DNA of 64,000 nt from Streptomyces sp. 1222.5 (lineage in GTDB: Bacteria > Actinomycetota > Actinomycetes > Streptomycetales > Streptomycetaceae). The notes below the pieces were generated by a model that did not search any database, was not told where the DNA came from, and saw nothing but the letters and a program-made list of their open reading frames with translations. Below, piece by piece: positions 17,181-26,304 of this stretch. The translations under genes and the position numbers were made by a program. How positions within the stretch are numbered: the stretch's first letter is position 1; each line of letters begins with the position of its first letter. Location of the stretch: positions 6,198,001-6,262,000 of the forward strand of contig NZ_FNSZ01000001.1 in the NCBI RefSeq assembly GCF_900105245.1, written 5' to 3'.

Positions 17181-17458
17181 TTGTCCAGGCCGATCGCGAA
17201 CGCGGCCTCGAGGTCGTGCTGCGAGTAGGTGCGGAAGGCGACGTGGGTGTCGGTGCCCTCCACGCCGGGGATCTTGCTGATCTTTCCCGGGATGACGTCG
17301 GCGAGGTCCTCGTGCTGCCGAACCCGGACCATGGCGATCAGGTCGTAGGTGCCGGTGACCGAGAAGACCTCGCTGACACTCTCCAGCGCGGCGATCTGCT
17401 CCGCGATCTCGGGGATCCGGTCCACGCTGGTCTTGATGAGGACGATCGCGGTGATCAC
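17177..17458 (-). CDS. Stand-alone Lrp/AsnC effector (RAM) domain protein
   Basis: The protein has 93 residues, starts with GTG and consists only of the ferredoxin-like effector-binding domain of the Lrp/AsnC family (IPEIAEQIAALESV, VTGTYDLIAMVRV). There is no helix-turn-helix. Such small proteins form dimers or higher rings and bind amino acids or related ligands; a DNA-binding role is not expected. Its start overlaps the end of the rhomboid gene by GTGA, so the two are co-translated. The convergent kinase ends in the same CTAG. Confidence 0.9.
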   Translation of the reverse strand: MITAIVLIKTSVDRIPEIAEQIAALESVSEVFSVTGTYDLIAMVRVRQHEDLADVIPGKISKIPGVEGTDTHVAFRTYSQHDLEAAFAIGLDN

Positions 17459-18198
17459 GGCTGGTTCTCTCCCTGGGACGCCGGGGCCGGTGCGGATCTC
17501 ACTCTAGTCCCACGCCCGTAGCGCACCCAGGCGTAGCCGAAGCCGAGCCCGAAGCCCACCAGGTGGGCCAGGTAGGCCACGCCGGGGCCGTCGGAGGCGC
17601 GGCCCGCGGCGAACCACTGCAGGGCCGCCCAGAACGGCAGCACGACCCAGGCCGGAAAGCGCAGCGGCAGGAAGAACAGGAACGGAAGAAGACTGGTCAC
17701 GCGGGCGCGGGGGAACAGGTAGAGGAACGCTCCGAGGACCGCTGAGATCGCCCCGGAGGCGCCCACCAGCGACTGTTCGGAGGTGGCGTTGGCGGCCGCG
17801 TAGCCGAGCAGGGCCAGGTATCCGCAGCCGACGTAGAACAGGGTGAACTCCATCCGGCCCATCCGCTCCTCGGTCATCGCCCCGAAGACGAAGAGGAAGA
17901 GCATGTTGCCGAGCAGATGCACCCAGCTGCCGTGCACGAACAGGGCGGTGACCGGGGTGAGCGCCTCGCGGACGGCACCGTCGAACAGGTCGGCCGGGAC
18001 GACGCCCCAGTGGCGGAAGTACGCCCGCTGCGCCGGCAGCAGCGCGTCCCCGGAGCCGTACGAGGGGACGAGCCCGGAGGCGGGGCCGAGGGCGAAGATC
18101 AGGCCGCACAGGACGATGAGGCCGAACGTCACCGGGGCCGAGGTCCCACGAACCGATACGGGTGTCCTGCCGGGCGCCGGTCTCCAGGTGCTGATCAT
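17455..18198 (-). CDS. Rhomboid-family intramembrane serine protease
   Basis: The protein has 247 residues from ATG 18198; longer upstream frames exist but begin in doubtful sequence. Six membrane helices are visible. Rhomboid motifs are complete: HGSWVHLLGNM (Asn-containing helix 2 region), the catalytic Ser in GASGAIS, and the catalytic His in HLVGFGLGFGY. It would cleave membrane-protein segments; its substrate is unknown. It is coupled to the AsnC-like protein. No clear ribosome-binding site is visible, so the start is moderately uncertain. Confidence 0.9.
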   Translation of the reverse strand: MISTWRPAPGRTPVSVRGTSAPVTFGLIVLCGLIFALGPASGLVPSYGSGDALLPAQRAYFRHWGVVPADLFDGAVREALTPVTALFVHGSWVHLLGNMLFLFVFGAMTEERMGRMEFTLFYVGCGYLALLGYAAANATSEQSLVGASGAISAVLGAFLYLFPRARVTSLLPFLFFLPLRFPAWVVLPFWAALQWFAAGRASDGPGVAYLAHLVGFGLGFGYAWVRYGRGTRVRSAPAPASQGENQP

Positions 18199-18353
18199 GG
18201 CTACAGAGCATGACGTAATGGGACGCAAGCCGACAGACCGCCTCGCCGCCGTGGACGGACGGGCGGCGAGGACCCGCCAGGCCGTAGGGTTACGAGCCAC
18301 ACGCGTCGGCCGGCGGCGCGGACCCCTGGACGAGAAGGAAGCGGACGACCACG

Positions 18354-18593
18354 ATGACGGTTCCCCTGCCGACCGCCACGACGCGATGGCGCTGCACCCT
18401 GTGCGGCAACCTCACCCGGTTCGACGTGACGCGCTCCTCGAAGGTCGTCGAGTACGTCCACCTCGACCTGGCGGGCGAGCCGACGGTGGAGGAGCGTGAG
18501 GTGGTCAGTGAGACCATCGAGTCGGTCCGCTGTCGCTGGTGCAACGCGGTGGACCAGGTGGAACTCGTGGACAGGCCGGGCGCCGGCTCCTGA
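18354..18593 (+). CDS. Small zinc-ribbon-like protein
   Basis: The protein has 79 residues. ATG 18354 follows GAAGGAAG. Two cysteine pairs, CTLCG (about 14-17) and CRWC (about 60-63), could bind zinc or iron. The middle is rich in Glu and Val. It resembles conserved Streptomyces hypothetical proteins without known function. It precedes the NYN gene in the same direction by 45 bp, so they may form one transcript. Confidence 0.8.
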   Translation: MTVPLPTATTRWRCTLCGNLTRFDVTRSSKVVEYVHLDLAGEPTVEEREVVSETIESVRCRWCNAVDQVELVDRPGAGS

Positions 18594-18638
18594 GCGGAGC
18601 GGCCCCGGGGAAGCGCTTGAGGCGATGGGGTGTGACGG

Positions 18639-19982
18639 ATGGTGGAGACCGCAGGCGGGGGGCCGGGCGACGGCACCGCTGAGGTGCTTGACCGTCCGCT
18701 GCCCGACGGCGTGCGCCGACGCGTCGTGCAGATCGTCTCGGACGGTTTCGGCGGCCTCACCGTGGCGGAACTGCCCGCCCAGCTGAGGCAGTACGCCCGG
18801 TTCGCCCCCAATCGCCGGGCGAAGTTCGCCGGGAACGCGATGGCGACCGCGCTGGAGACCGACCCGCTGTTCCGGCAGCGGATCGGGGAGAAGTTCAGAG
18901 AGGCGCAGCCGGAACTCGCCGGCGCCCTCGACTCAGGCTCCCCGCCCCCGGCCGCGGACCCGCTGGATGTGGCGGCCGCGGCCTACGTACTGCGCCCGGC
19001 GGGCTGGGTGAAGCTGGTCACCGCGGCCGGCGAGGAGGCCCAGCGCGCGGACGCCGAGCGGGCGGACGAGGAGAGCCGGGCCGAGCTGGAGCGGCTGCGC
19101 GCCGAGCTGACGCAGGCCCGCGACCAGACCCGCGCCGAGACCGAACGGCTCCGCGTGGAGCTGGAGTCGGCGAAGAAGGAAGCCGAGTCGCTGCACCGGA
19201 AACTGCGTGCCGCGCTCAGTGACGTCAAGCGGGGCGAGGCCGCGCTGCGCAAGGCGCGGGGCGAGATCGACGGCGTACGCGCCGAGGCGCAGACGCAGGT
19301 GTCGGCGGCCGAGAGCGAGTCCCGGCGGCTCAGGGCCCGCCTCGGCGAGGCCGAGGCGACGCTGGAGGCCACCAGACGGGCCTCCCGCGAGGGCCGCAGC
19401 GTGGAGGACATGCGGGTACGGCTGCTGCTGGACACCCTGCTGGACGCCACCCAGGGGCTGCGGCGCGAACTCGCGCTGCCCCCGGTCTCCGTGCGCCCGG
19501 CCGAGACCGTGGACGCCGTCGAACCGGGACGCATGACCCCGAAGGACATCGCGGCCCGTGCCCTGTCCGAGAACGACCCCGCGATCCTCGACCAGTTGCT
19601 CGCGCTGCCGCAGGCCCATCTGGTCGTCGACGGCTACAACGTGACCAAGACCGGCTATCCCCAGATGCCGCTGGAGAAGCAGCGGCTGAGGCTGCTCGGC
19701 CAGCTCTCCGCGCTCGCCGCGCAGACCGGCGCGGAGGTCACCTGTGTCTTCGACGGTGCCGAACTGGCCGCGCCGGTGCTGCTCGCGCCGCCGCGCGGGG
19801 TGCGGGTGCTGTTCTCCAAGCCGGGCGTCACGGCCGACGAGCTGATCCGGCAGCTCGTGCGCGCGGAGCCGCCGGGCCGTCCGGTCATCGTCGCCTCCAC
19901 CGACCGGGAGGTGGCCGACGGGGTCGCCAAGGCGGGTGCCCGACCGGTCGCGTCTGCGGTGCTTCTGAAGCGTCTGTCCTGA
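18639..19982 (+). CDS. Coiled-coil NYN-domain protein (YacP-like)
   Basis: The protein has 447 residues. The N-terminal part (about 30-110) is globular. A long charged coiled coil rich in Glu, Arg and Ala fills about 125-260. The last 140 residues form a NYN/PIN-like nuclease domain with HLVVDGYNV, VTCVFDGAE and IVASTDREVADG, where the Asp residues would bind metal. NYN proteins act on RNA; YacP (Rae1) cleaves mRNA at the ribosome in Bacillus. RNA cleavage here is inferred from the family. Confidence 0.88.
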   Translation: MVETAGGGPGDGTAEVLDRPLPDGVRRRVVQIVSDGFGGLTVAELPAQLRQYARFAPNRRAKFAGNAMATALETDPLFRQRIGEKFREAQPELAGALDSGSPPPAADPLDVAAAAYVLRPAGWVKLVTAAGEEAQRADAERADEESRAELERLRAELTQARDQTRAETERLRVELESAKKEAESLHRKLRAALSDVKRGEAALRKARGEIDGVRAEAQTQVSAAESESRRLRARLGEAEATLEATRRASREGRSVEDMRVRLLLDTLLDATQGLRRELALPPVSVRPAETVDAVEPGRMTPKDIAARALSENDPAILDQLLALPQAHLVVDGYNVTKTGYPQMPLEKQRLRLLGQLSALAAQTGAEVTCVFDGAELAAPVLLAPPRGVRVLFSKPGVTADELIRQLVRAEPPGRPVIVASTDREVADGVAKAGARPVASAVLLKRLS

Positions 19983-19990
19983 AGGTGCAA

Positions 19991-20009
19991 CGGGCATATG
20001 CAATGCCCG
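19991..20009 (+). terminator. Short stem-loop after the NYN gene
   Basis: Arms CGGGCAT and ATGCCCG (7 bp) flank ATGCA, 9 bp after the stop. It is short, but it lies in an AT-richer stretch (20010-20190) that must also hold the promoter of the next gene. Confidence 0.5.
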
Positions 20010-20194
20010 AATTGGCCGTATCGTCACGCAACGTAGTGTCAATCAGGCATCACTGCACGTGAGTTGTGTGCAAAGAATGCATTGCGTCACAGGTTTTTTT
20101 GCCGTGAGGATTTGAACTGATCACAACTGGGTCACTAGGGTCTGGGCTCGAACCTCCGAACGGGTGATCACTCACAAGAAGGAGTTCGTCCTCA

Positions 20195-21229
20195 GTGGCG
20201 TCCCACCGTCGACCCAAGCAGCCGAGCCGCACGCGTGTCACCGTGCTGACCACCGCAGCCGCCGCTGCCGTCGCGCTGAGCGCGAACGCCGCCAACGCCG
20301 CCCCCAGCGAGAAGCTGAGCAAGGACGAGGTGAAGGCGAAGGTCGACAAGCTCTACGAGCAGGCCGAGCAGGCCACCGAGAAGTACAACGGGGCCAAGGA
20401 GAAGCAGCAGAAGCTGCAGAAGGAGATCTCCACCGTCCAGGACGACGTGGCCCGCGGCCAGCAGGAGCTCAACAAGCTCCGCGACGGCCTGGGTTCGCTG
20501 GCCACCGCCCAGTACCGCTCGGGCGGCATCGACCCCTCGGTGCAGCTGCTGCTGTCGTCCAACCCGGACGACTACCTCGACAAGGCCTCCACGCTCGACC
20601 AGTTGAGCAGCCAGCAGGTCGACGCCCTGAAGAAGATTCAGGACAAGCAGCGCGAACTCGCCCAGGAGCGGGCGGAAGCCGCGGAGAAGCTCAAGGACCT
20701 CTCCTCCACGCGTACCCAGCTGGAGGAGAAGAAGAAGGAAGTCCAGGGCAAGCTCGCCGAGGCGCAGAAGCTCCTCAACACCCTGACGGCCAAGGAGAAG
20801 GCGGAGCTCGCGGCCAAGCAGGAGCGCGCCAACCGCTCCTCCTCCGACCGCGTGGACCTCGGCGACGCCCCGCCGGCCTCCGGCCGCGCCTCGGCGGCCT
20901 TCTCCGCCGCCCAGAGCAAGATCGGCACGCCGTACGTCTACGGCGCCACCGGCCCCTCGTCCTTCGACTGCTCGGGCCTGACCTCCTGGGCCTACGGCCA
21001 GGCCGGCGTCTCCATACCGCGTACCTCCGAGGCGCAGGCGAACTACGGCACCCGGGTCTACAGCCAGAGCGACCTGAAGGTCGGCGACCTGGTGTTCTTC
21101 TACGGCGACCTGCACCACGTCGGCCTGTACGCCGGCAACGGCCAGGTGCTGCACGCCCCGCACACCGGTGCCGTCGTCCGCTACGAGGCCATCGGAAACA
21201 TGCCGTTCCAGTTCGGCGTCCGGGTCTGA
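20195..21229 (+). CDS. NlpC/P60 peptidoglycan endopeptidase
   Basis: The protein has 344 residues from GTG with AAGGAG upstream. A signal peptide ends near ANAAPS (about 34). A coiled coil rich in Lys, Glu and Gln fills about 40-200. The C-terminal NlpC/P60 domain (about 225-344) has the catalytic Cys in FDCSGLTSWAYG and His in HHVGLYAG. It would cut the D-Glu-DAP bond of stem peptides outside the cell. The coiled coil may hold it inactive or bind a partner such as FtsEX, as for mycobacterial RipC-type proteins. It is the likely counterpart of Rv2190c. A paralogue follows. Confidence 0.95.
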   Translation: MASHRRPKQPSRTRVTVLTTAAAAAVALSANAANAAPSEKLSKDEVKAKVDKLYEQAEQATEKYNGAKEKQQKLQKEISTVQDDVARGQQELNKLRDGLGSLATAQYRSGGIDPSVQLLLSSNPDDYLDKASTLDQLSSQQVDALKKIQDKQRELAQERAEAAEKLKDLSSTRTQLEEKKKEVQGKLAEAQKLLNTLTAKEKAELAAKQERANRSSSDRVDLGDAPPASGRASAAFSAAQSKIGTPYVYGATGPSSFDCSGLTSWAYGQAGVSIPRTSEAQANYGTRVYSQSDLKVGDLVFFYGDLHHVGLYAGNGQVLHAPHTGAVVRYEAIGNMPFQFGVRV

Positions 21230-21236
21230 CAGCCCC

Positions 21237-21275
21237 TTCGGGCGCCCGCGGAACGCGGACACGAAGGCGCCCGAA
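21237..21275 (+). terminator. Terminator between the two NlpC/P60 genes
   Basis: Arms TTCGGGCGCC (21237-21246) and GGCGCCCGAA (21266-21275) are perfect. The 19-nt loop itself contains a small CCGCGG-type hairpin. Confidence 0.75.
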
Positions 21276-21478
21276 CGGGCGAATCCCGGGAACCGGAACT
21301 GACTCCGCGCCCCGCCGGTGACCTGCGTCAGCGGCGGGGTGTCACGGTGAGTTGACTCCGAGGTCTTTGGTCCGGGCCCGTCGGCACGGCTACTGTCTGG
21401 CACGTTTCCCCGGCGCCCGAGGCATCCCCGTCCCCAGGCCCGGCGAAGCGGTCTCTGTCCGCCAGCAGAAGGACTGCC

Positions 21479-22489
21479 GTGGGGTCCCATCGCCGCCTTG
21501 CTCCGTCGTCCGGATTCGACCGGGGCGCGGCCGCCCTGTGCGTGCTGTCCGCCGCGGCCGCCACGTTCGGCGCCGTACCGGCGCACGCGGCGCCGCACGG
21601 CACCCGTGCCGAGGTGGACCGGCTCTACGAGGAGGCCGAGCGGGCCACCCAGGCCTTCGACAAGGCCGCGGAGCGGGCGGGCACCCTGCGCCGCGAGGTG
21701 CGCGACGCGCAGGACCACATCGCCCGGCAGCAGCAGCGCATCAACACCCTGCGGGAGCGGCTCGGTTCGGTGGCCGGCGCCCAGTACCGCTCCGGCGGCC
21801 TCGACCCGGCCGTCGCCCTCCTGTTCTCCGACGACCCCGCCGACTACCTGGACAAGGCCGCCACCCTCGACCGCATCGGCACCCGGCAGGCCGGCCAGCT
21901 CCGCGAACTGCGCTCCGCGCTGCGCGACCTGGCGCAGGAACGCGCGGAGGCGGCCGGCAGACTCGCCGACCTGGAGAAGAGCCGCAAGGCCGTCGTCGCC
22001 CACAAGCGGACCGTGGAGAAGAAGCTCGCCACGGCCCGTCGGCTGCTCAACTCCCTGCCCGCCGCCGAGCGCGCCGCCTACGACCGCGCCTCCCGGGGCG
22101 GCCGCGCCGACCTGCCGGACCCGGCCGGCGCCGCCGCCCCGGACAGCCGTACCGCCGCCGCCCTCGCCGCCGTCCGCTCCGCCCTGGGCCGCCCCTACGT
22201 GTGGGGCGCCAGCGGTCCCTCGGGCTTCGACTGCTCGGGCCTGATGCAGTGGTCGTACGCGCACGCCGGCATCCACCTGCCGCGCACCTCGCAGGAGCAG
22301 CGCTTCGCCGGCCGACAGGTCCCGCTCTCCCAGGCCCGCCCCGGCGACCTGGTCGTCTACCGCTCCGACGCCAGCCACGTGGCCATGTACGTCGGCAACG
22401 GCCAGGTCATCCACGCCCCCTACCCGGGCGCGCCGGTGCGCTACGACCCGGTCGGCATGATGCCCGTGTCCTCGGTCACCAGACCCTGA
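21479..22489 (+). CDS. NlpC/P60 peptidoglycan endopeptidase, tandem paralogue
   Basis: The protein has 336 residues from GTG with AAGGA upstream. It has the same plan as its neighbour: signal peptide (to about AHAAPH), coiled coil (about 42-190, with more Arg and less Lys), and an NlpC/P60 domain with FDCSGLMQWSYAHAG and SHVAMYVG. The order of motifs and the shared phrase AQYRSGG show a tandem duplication. It has its own upstream region of about 250 bp and is separated by a terminator, so the two may be expressed under different conditions. Confidence 0.95.
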   Translation: MGSHRRLAPSSGFDRGAAALCVLSAAAATFGAVPAHAAPHGTRAEVDRLYEEAERATQAFDKAAERAGTLRREVRDAQDHIARQQQRINTLRERLGSVAGAQYRSGGLDPAVALLFSDDPADYLDKAATLDRIGTRQAGQLRELRSALRDLAQERAEAAGRLADLEKSRKAVVAHKRTVEKKLATARRLLNSLPAAERAAYDRASRGGRADLPDPAGAAAPDSRTAAALAAVRSALGRPYVWGASGPSGFDCSGLMQWSYAHAGIHLPRTSQEQRFAGRQVPLSQARPGDLVVYRSDASHVAMYVGNGQVIHAPYPGAPVRYDPVGMMPVSSVTRP

Positions 22490-22515
22490 CCCGGCTTCGG
22501 CCGTACGATCGGGAA

Positions 22516-23703
22516 ATGGCTGGTCGAAGAGGGGTGTGGCGCGCCGGAGCCGTCGGCCTCGCCCTGCTCCTGCCCCTGACGGGATGCGGTGGGCGCCCGC
22601 CGGCCGACTCCGTCCGCGCCGAGGTGCAGCACGTGCTCGACCGGCGCGCCGCCGCTCTCGTCCGGCACGACGAGAGGGCTTACCGCGCGACCGGCTCCCG
22701 CACCGAGTACGCCCGGCTGCGCGCCCTGCCGCTGGCCTCCTGGTCCTACCGGGTCACCGGCGTGCACCGCAGCTCCTCCGGCGCCACCGCCGACGCCGAG
22801 CTGCGCTACCGTGTCGCCGGCTACGACAAGGCCCCCGTCGAGGCCCGCCGCACCGTCACCCTCGGCCGTACCGCCGCGGGCGGGTGGTACGTCACCGCCG
22901 ACGCTCCCGCCAGGCCCGCCGGGCAGCAACTGTGGGACCAGGGCACGGTGACCGCCGTGCGGGGCGCGCACGGCCTGGTCCTCGGCACCGGCCGGCCCCT
23001 CGCCGAGCTGCGGGCGTTCTCCCGGATGGCCGACCGTGCCGTCCCGGCCGTCTCGCGGGAGTGGGACACCGGCTGGAGCCGGCGGGTCGTCGTCCTCGTG
23101 CCCCGGACCCTGGCGGGCATGGCGGCCCTGCTCGGCTCGCCCGCGTCCAACTACCGGGGCATCGCGGCCGTCACCACCGGCGAGGCGGCCGGTTCGGGCC
23201 GGGCCCCCGCGGACCGGGTGGTCGTCAACCCGGAGGCGTACTCCGGCCTCGGCGAGGTCGGCAAGCAGGTCGTGCTCACCCACGAGACCACCCATGTCGC
23301 CACCCGCGCGCACACCACCGCCGCCACCCCGCTGTGGCTCTCCGAGGGGTACGCCGACTGGATCGGCTACCTCGGCACCGGCCGCACCCCCACGGAGGTC
23401 GCACCGGAACTCGCCCGCGCCGTCGAGGACGGCCGGGCCCCCCGCGCGCTGCCCGCCGACAAGGACTTCGGATTCACCAGCGAGCCCACCGAGCTGGCGC
23501 GGGCTTACGAGGGCGGCTGGCTGGCCTGCCGGATGATCGCCGACCAGTGGGGCCCGGACCGGCTCGCCGCCTTCTACCGGGCCGTCGGCGCGCACGACAA
23601 GCGGGCGGGAGCGGTCGAGCAGGCGCTGGAGAAGGTCCTCGGCATCACGCCGGCGGAGTTCAGCGCCCGCTGGCGGGAGTACGTGGGGGCGCAGCTCGGC
23701 TGA
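22516..23703 (+). CDS. Lipoprotein with gluzincin-type peptidase domain
   Basis: The protein has 395 residues. The signal peptide ends at LPLTGC (Cys about 24). The C-terminal half contains HETTHVATRA and, further on, SEGYADWIGY, together the HExxH-like plus Glu pattern of peptidase MA-like gluzincins. The motif reads HETTH, which preserves both metal-binding His and the catalytic Glu. The N-terminal half is an NTF2-like fold (about 30-125). No Shine-Dalgarno sequence is clear, but TACGAT (22504-22509) lies 6 nt upstream, suggesting a leaderless mRNA. It follows two cell wall hydrolases and may act on envelope proteins. Confidence 0.85.
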   Translation: MAGRRGVWRAGAVGLALLLPLTGCGGRPPADSVRAEVQHVLDRRAAALVRHDERAYRATGSRTEYARLRALPLASWSYRVTGVHRSSSGATADAELRYRVAGYDKAPVEARRTVTLGRTAAGGWYVTADAPARPAGQQLWDQGTVTAVRGAHGLVLGTGRPLAELRAFSRMADRAVPAVSREWDTGWSRRVVVLVPRTLAGMAALLGSPASNYRGIAAVTTGEAAGSGRAPADRVVVNPEAYSGLGEVGKQVVLTHETTHVATRAHTTAATPLWLSEGYADWIGYLGTGRTPTEVAPELARAVEDGRAPRALPADKDFGFTSEPTELARAYEGGWLACRMIADQWGPDRLAAFYRAVGAHDKRAGAVEQALEKVLGITPAEFSARWREYVGAQLG

Positions 23704-23725
23704 GGCGCCGGCCCGGCCGCGGGCG

Positions 23726-24961
23726 TCAGGGGGAGACCGGGGTCTCCTGCGCCCGGGTGGCCTGCGGCGGGAACGGCGCGCTCACCGGCGGCGGCACGGT
23801 CGCCCGCCACAGTGAGCGGCCCGCCGTCACCGTGGCCGCGACCAGCAGCCCGTTGCGCAGCACCAGCAGCGTGATGCCGTACCAGTCGCTGAGGACCACG
23901 TGCGAGAAGCCGAGCGGGAACTCCAGGACCGTCAGGAAGGAGGCGAGGGCGACCATCAGCGCGGGCGCCCCCATGCGGCTCGCCCGGTGGGACACGCAGA
24001 CGGCGGCCAGCCCGATCAGCCAGACCAGGTACTGCGGGCTGATCACCCGGCTGGTGACCGTGAACAGCAGCACCGCCGTGAAGGCCGCGTCGGGGAGCGT
24101 CTGCGGGGCGAAGCGGCTCGCGCGCAGCCGCCACAGCAGCAGCCAGCCGAACCCGACCCCGGTCAGCGCCAGCGCCGCCGTGCTGACCTGGTCCACGTGC
24201 GGGCCGAGGAACTCGATGGACCCGTAGTTCAGCAGCACCTGGCCGTGCCAGCCGAAGTGCCGGGCCACGTGGAAGACCAGGGAGCCCAGCGACTCCACCT
24301 CGGTACCCCGGTCCCGCTGGAAGGTCAGGAAGGCGAACGCGCCCGGCATGGTCACCGCGAACAGGGCCGCGAGACCGGCCGCGGTCACCGCCGCCGACGC
24401 CCACGGCCGCCGCCGCACGGCACCGGCCAGCAGCAGCGCCGGCCACACCTTCAGCAGCGCCCCGAAAGCGGCCAGCGCGCCCATCGCCCGCGGGTGCCGG
24501 GCCCCGGCGAGCAGGGCCGCCACGGCGACCGCCGTCACCATCACGTCGTAGCGGGCGTAGACCGTGGGCCCGAGCAGCGGTACCGCCGCCACCCACATCC
24601 AGGCCCCGCGCCGCGACCGGCCGGGGGCCCGGCCCGCGTACAGCAGCAGCGCCAGGACCGCGAGGTCGGCGAGGAAGGCCAGCACGAAGAAGGCGTGCTC
24701 GTAGGAGAGGAAGGGCAGCGCGGCGGGGGAGAGGACGGGCAGCGCGGCGGCGGGCGGGTACTGCCAGGTCACATCGTCCAGCGGAAACGTTCCGTGCCGC
24801 AGGACCTCGTACCAGCCGCGGTAGGTCACCGACACGTCGGAGGTGACGTCCGGGCCGGGAAAGACGTACACCCGGAAGACGAGCAGCAGCAGCACCACGC
24901 GGGTGGTGCACCAGGTCGCGAGCAGCACGGCCGGGGACCGCCGGGCGGCCTTCGTCTCCAC
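23726..24961 (-). CDS. GT87-type (DUF2029) polyprenyl-sugar membrane glycosyltransferase
   Basis: The protein has 411 residues. GTG 24961 follows AGGGGA. There are about ten hydrophobic helices. An Asp-rich loop after the first helix and the WQYPPAAALPVL and LLKVWPALLLAGA segments are typical of GT87/ArnT-fold enzymes, which move a mannose or other sugar from polyprenyl phosphate onto lipoglycans outside the membrane. Its divergent neighbour is a PimB-like enzyme, which supports a phosphatidylinositol mannoside or lipomannan role. The acceptor is unknown. Confidence 0.85.
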   Translation of the reverse strand: METKAARRSPAVLLATWCTTRVVLLLLVFRVYVFPGPDVTSDVSVTYRGWYEVLRHGTFPLDDVTWQYPPAAALPVLSPAALPFLSYEHAFFVLAFLADLAVLALLLYAGRAPGRSRRGAWMWVAAVPLLGPTVYARYDVMVTAVAVAALLAGARHPRAMGALAAFGALLKVWPALLLAGAVRRRPWASAAVTAAGLAALFAVTMPGAFAFLTFQRDRGTEVESLGSLVFHVARHFGWHGQVLLNYGSIEFLGPHVDQVSTAALALTGVGFGWLLLWRLRASRFAPQTLPDAAFTAVLLFTVTSRVISPQYLVWLIGLAAVCVSHRASRMGAPALMVALASFLTVLEFPLGFSHVVLSDWYGITLLVLRNGLLVAATVTAGRSLWRATVPPPVSAPFPPQATRAQETPVSP

Positions 24962-25102
24962 GTGATCCCCTGTCCCTCGCCGCCGGCTGCGTCCGCCGTG
25001 CTGTTCGATTCCGTGTGCCCATGATGGCGTGCGGCCCCGTGCGCGTGCCACAGGCTCGGCCGCGCCCTGCCGCGTACGGCCGATTGGGTAGGGTCGGCGG
25101 CG

Positions 25103-26245
25103 ATGCACAAGACCCTGATCGTCACCAACGACTTCCCGCCCCGGCCGGGCGGCATCCAGGCCTTCCTGCACAACATGGCCCTGCGCCTGGACCCCGACCG
25201 GCTGGTCGTCTACGCCTCCACCTGGAAGCGCGGCCGGGAGGGGACGGAGGCCACGGCCGCCTTCGACGCCGAGCAGCCCTTCACCGTCGTACGCGATCGT
25301 ACGACCATGCTGCTGCCCACCCCGGGGGCGACCCGGCGGGCGGCCGGGCTGCTGCGGGAGCACGGCTGCACCTCGGTGTGGTTCGGGGCGGCGGCGCCGC
25401 TCGGTCTCATGGCGCCCGCGCTCCGGAAGGCCGGCGCGCAGCGGCTGGTGGCGACCACGCACGGGCACGAGGCCGGCTGGGCCCAGCTGCCCGCGGCCCG
25501 GCAGCTGCTGCGCCGGATCGGCGAGTCCACGGACACGCTCACCTACCTCGGCGAGTACACCCGCTCGCGGATCGCGGCCGCGCTCACCCCCGCGGCGGCC
25601 GGGCGGATGGCGCAGTTGCCGCCGGGGGTCGACGAGAAGACCTTCCACCCCGGCTCCGGCGGCGACGAGGTCCGGGCCCGGCTCGGCCTCACCGACCGGC
25701 CGGTCGTCGTCTGCGTCTCCCGGCTGGTGCCCCGCAAGGGCCAGGACACCCTCATCCGGGCGCTGCCCCGCATCCTCGCCGCCGAGCCGGACACCGTGCT
25801 GCTCGTCGTGGGCGGCGGTCCCTACGAGCAGGATCTGCGCCGGCTGGCCCGCGAGACGGGGGTCGACGCCTCGGTCCGCTTCACCGGCGCGGTGCCCTGG
25901 TCCGAGCTGCCCGCTCACTACGGCGCGGGTGACGTCTTCGCCATGCCGTGCCGCACCCGGCGCGGCGGCCTGGACGTCGAGGGCCTCGGCATCGTCTACC
26001 TGGAGGCGTCCGCGACCGGCCTGCCGGTCGTCGCCGGCGACTCGGGCGGCGCCCCCGACGCGGTGCTGGACGGGGAGACTGGCTGGGTGGTCCGCGGCGG
26101 CGAGCCGGCCGAGGCCGCCGACCGGATCGTCACCCTCCTCGGCGACGCCGGGCTGCGCCGCAGGATGGGCGAGCGCGGCCGGCGGTGGGTCGAGGAGAAG
26201 TGGCGCTGGGACCTGCTGGCGGAGCGGCTGAAGGAGCTGCTGTAG
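25103..26245 (+). CDS. GT4 glycosyltransferase, PimB-like (GDP-mannose dependent)
   Basis: The protein has 380 residues. The N-terminal domain has the FPPRPGGIQ loop, and the C-terminal domain has VSRLVPRKGQD and a sugar-nucleotide site at GLGIVYLEASATGLPVV. This is close to mycobacterial Rv2188c (PimB'), which adds the second mannose to phosphatidylinositol. The gene order around it (acyl-CoA ligase, NlpC/P60) matches that locus. TAGGGT (25089-25094) lies 8 nt before the ATG and there is no Shine-Dalgarno sequence, so the mRNA may be leaderless. Confidence 0.9.
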   Translation: MHKTLIVTNDFPPRPGGIQAFLHNMALRLDPDRLVVYASTWKRGREGTEATAAFDAEQPFTVVRDRTTMLLPTPGATRRAAGLLREHGCTSVWFGAAAPLGLMAPALRKAGAQRLVATTHGHEAGWAQLPAARQLLRRIGESTDTLTYLGEYTRSRIAAALTPAAAGRMAQLPPGVDEKTFHPGSGGDEVRARLGLTDRPVVVCVSRLVPRKGQDTLIRALPRILAAEPDTVLLVVGGGPYEQDLRRLARETGVDASVRFTGAVPWSELPAHYGAGDVFAMPCRTRRGGLDVEGLGIVYLEASATGLPVVAGDSGGAPDAVLDGETGWVVRGGEPAEAADRIVTLLGDAGLRRRMGERGRRWVEEKWRWDLLAERLKELL

Positions 26246-26304
26246 GAGCCGCGCCGGACGGCGCACCGTCGCGCGGCCCCTAGCCGGAACCGAAAAATCC
26301 GCAC

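Noticed and set aside
20010..20194. A possible ydaO (cyclic di-AMP) riboswitch before the NlpC/P60 gene
   Set aside because: Such riboswitches are common before cell wall hydrolases in Streptomyces, but the leader is short and the conserved core is not present.
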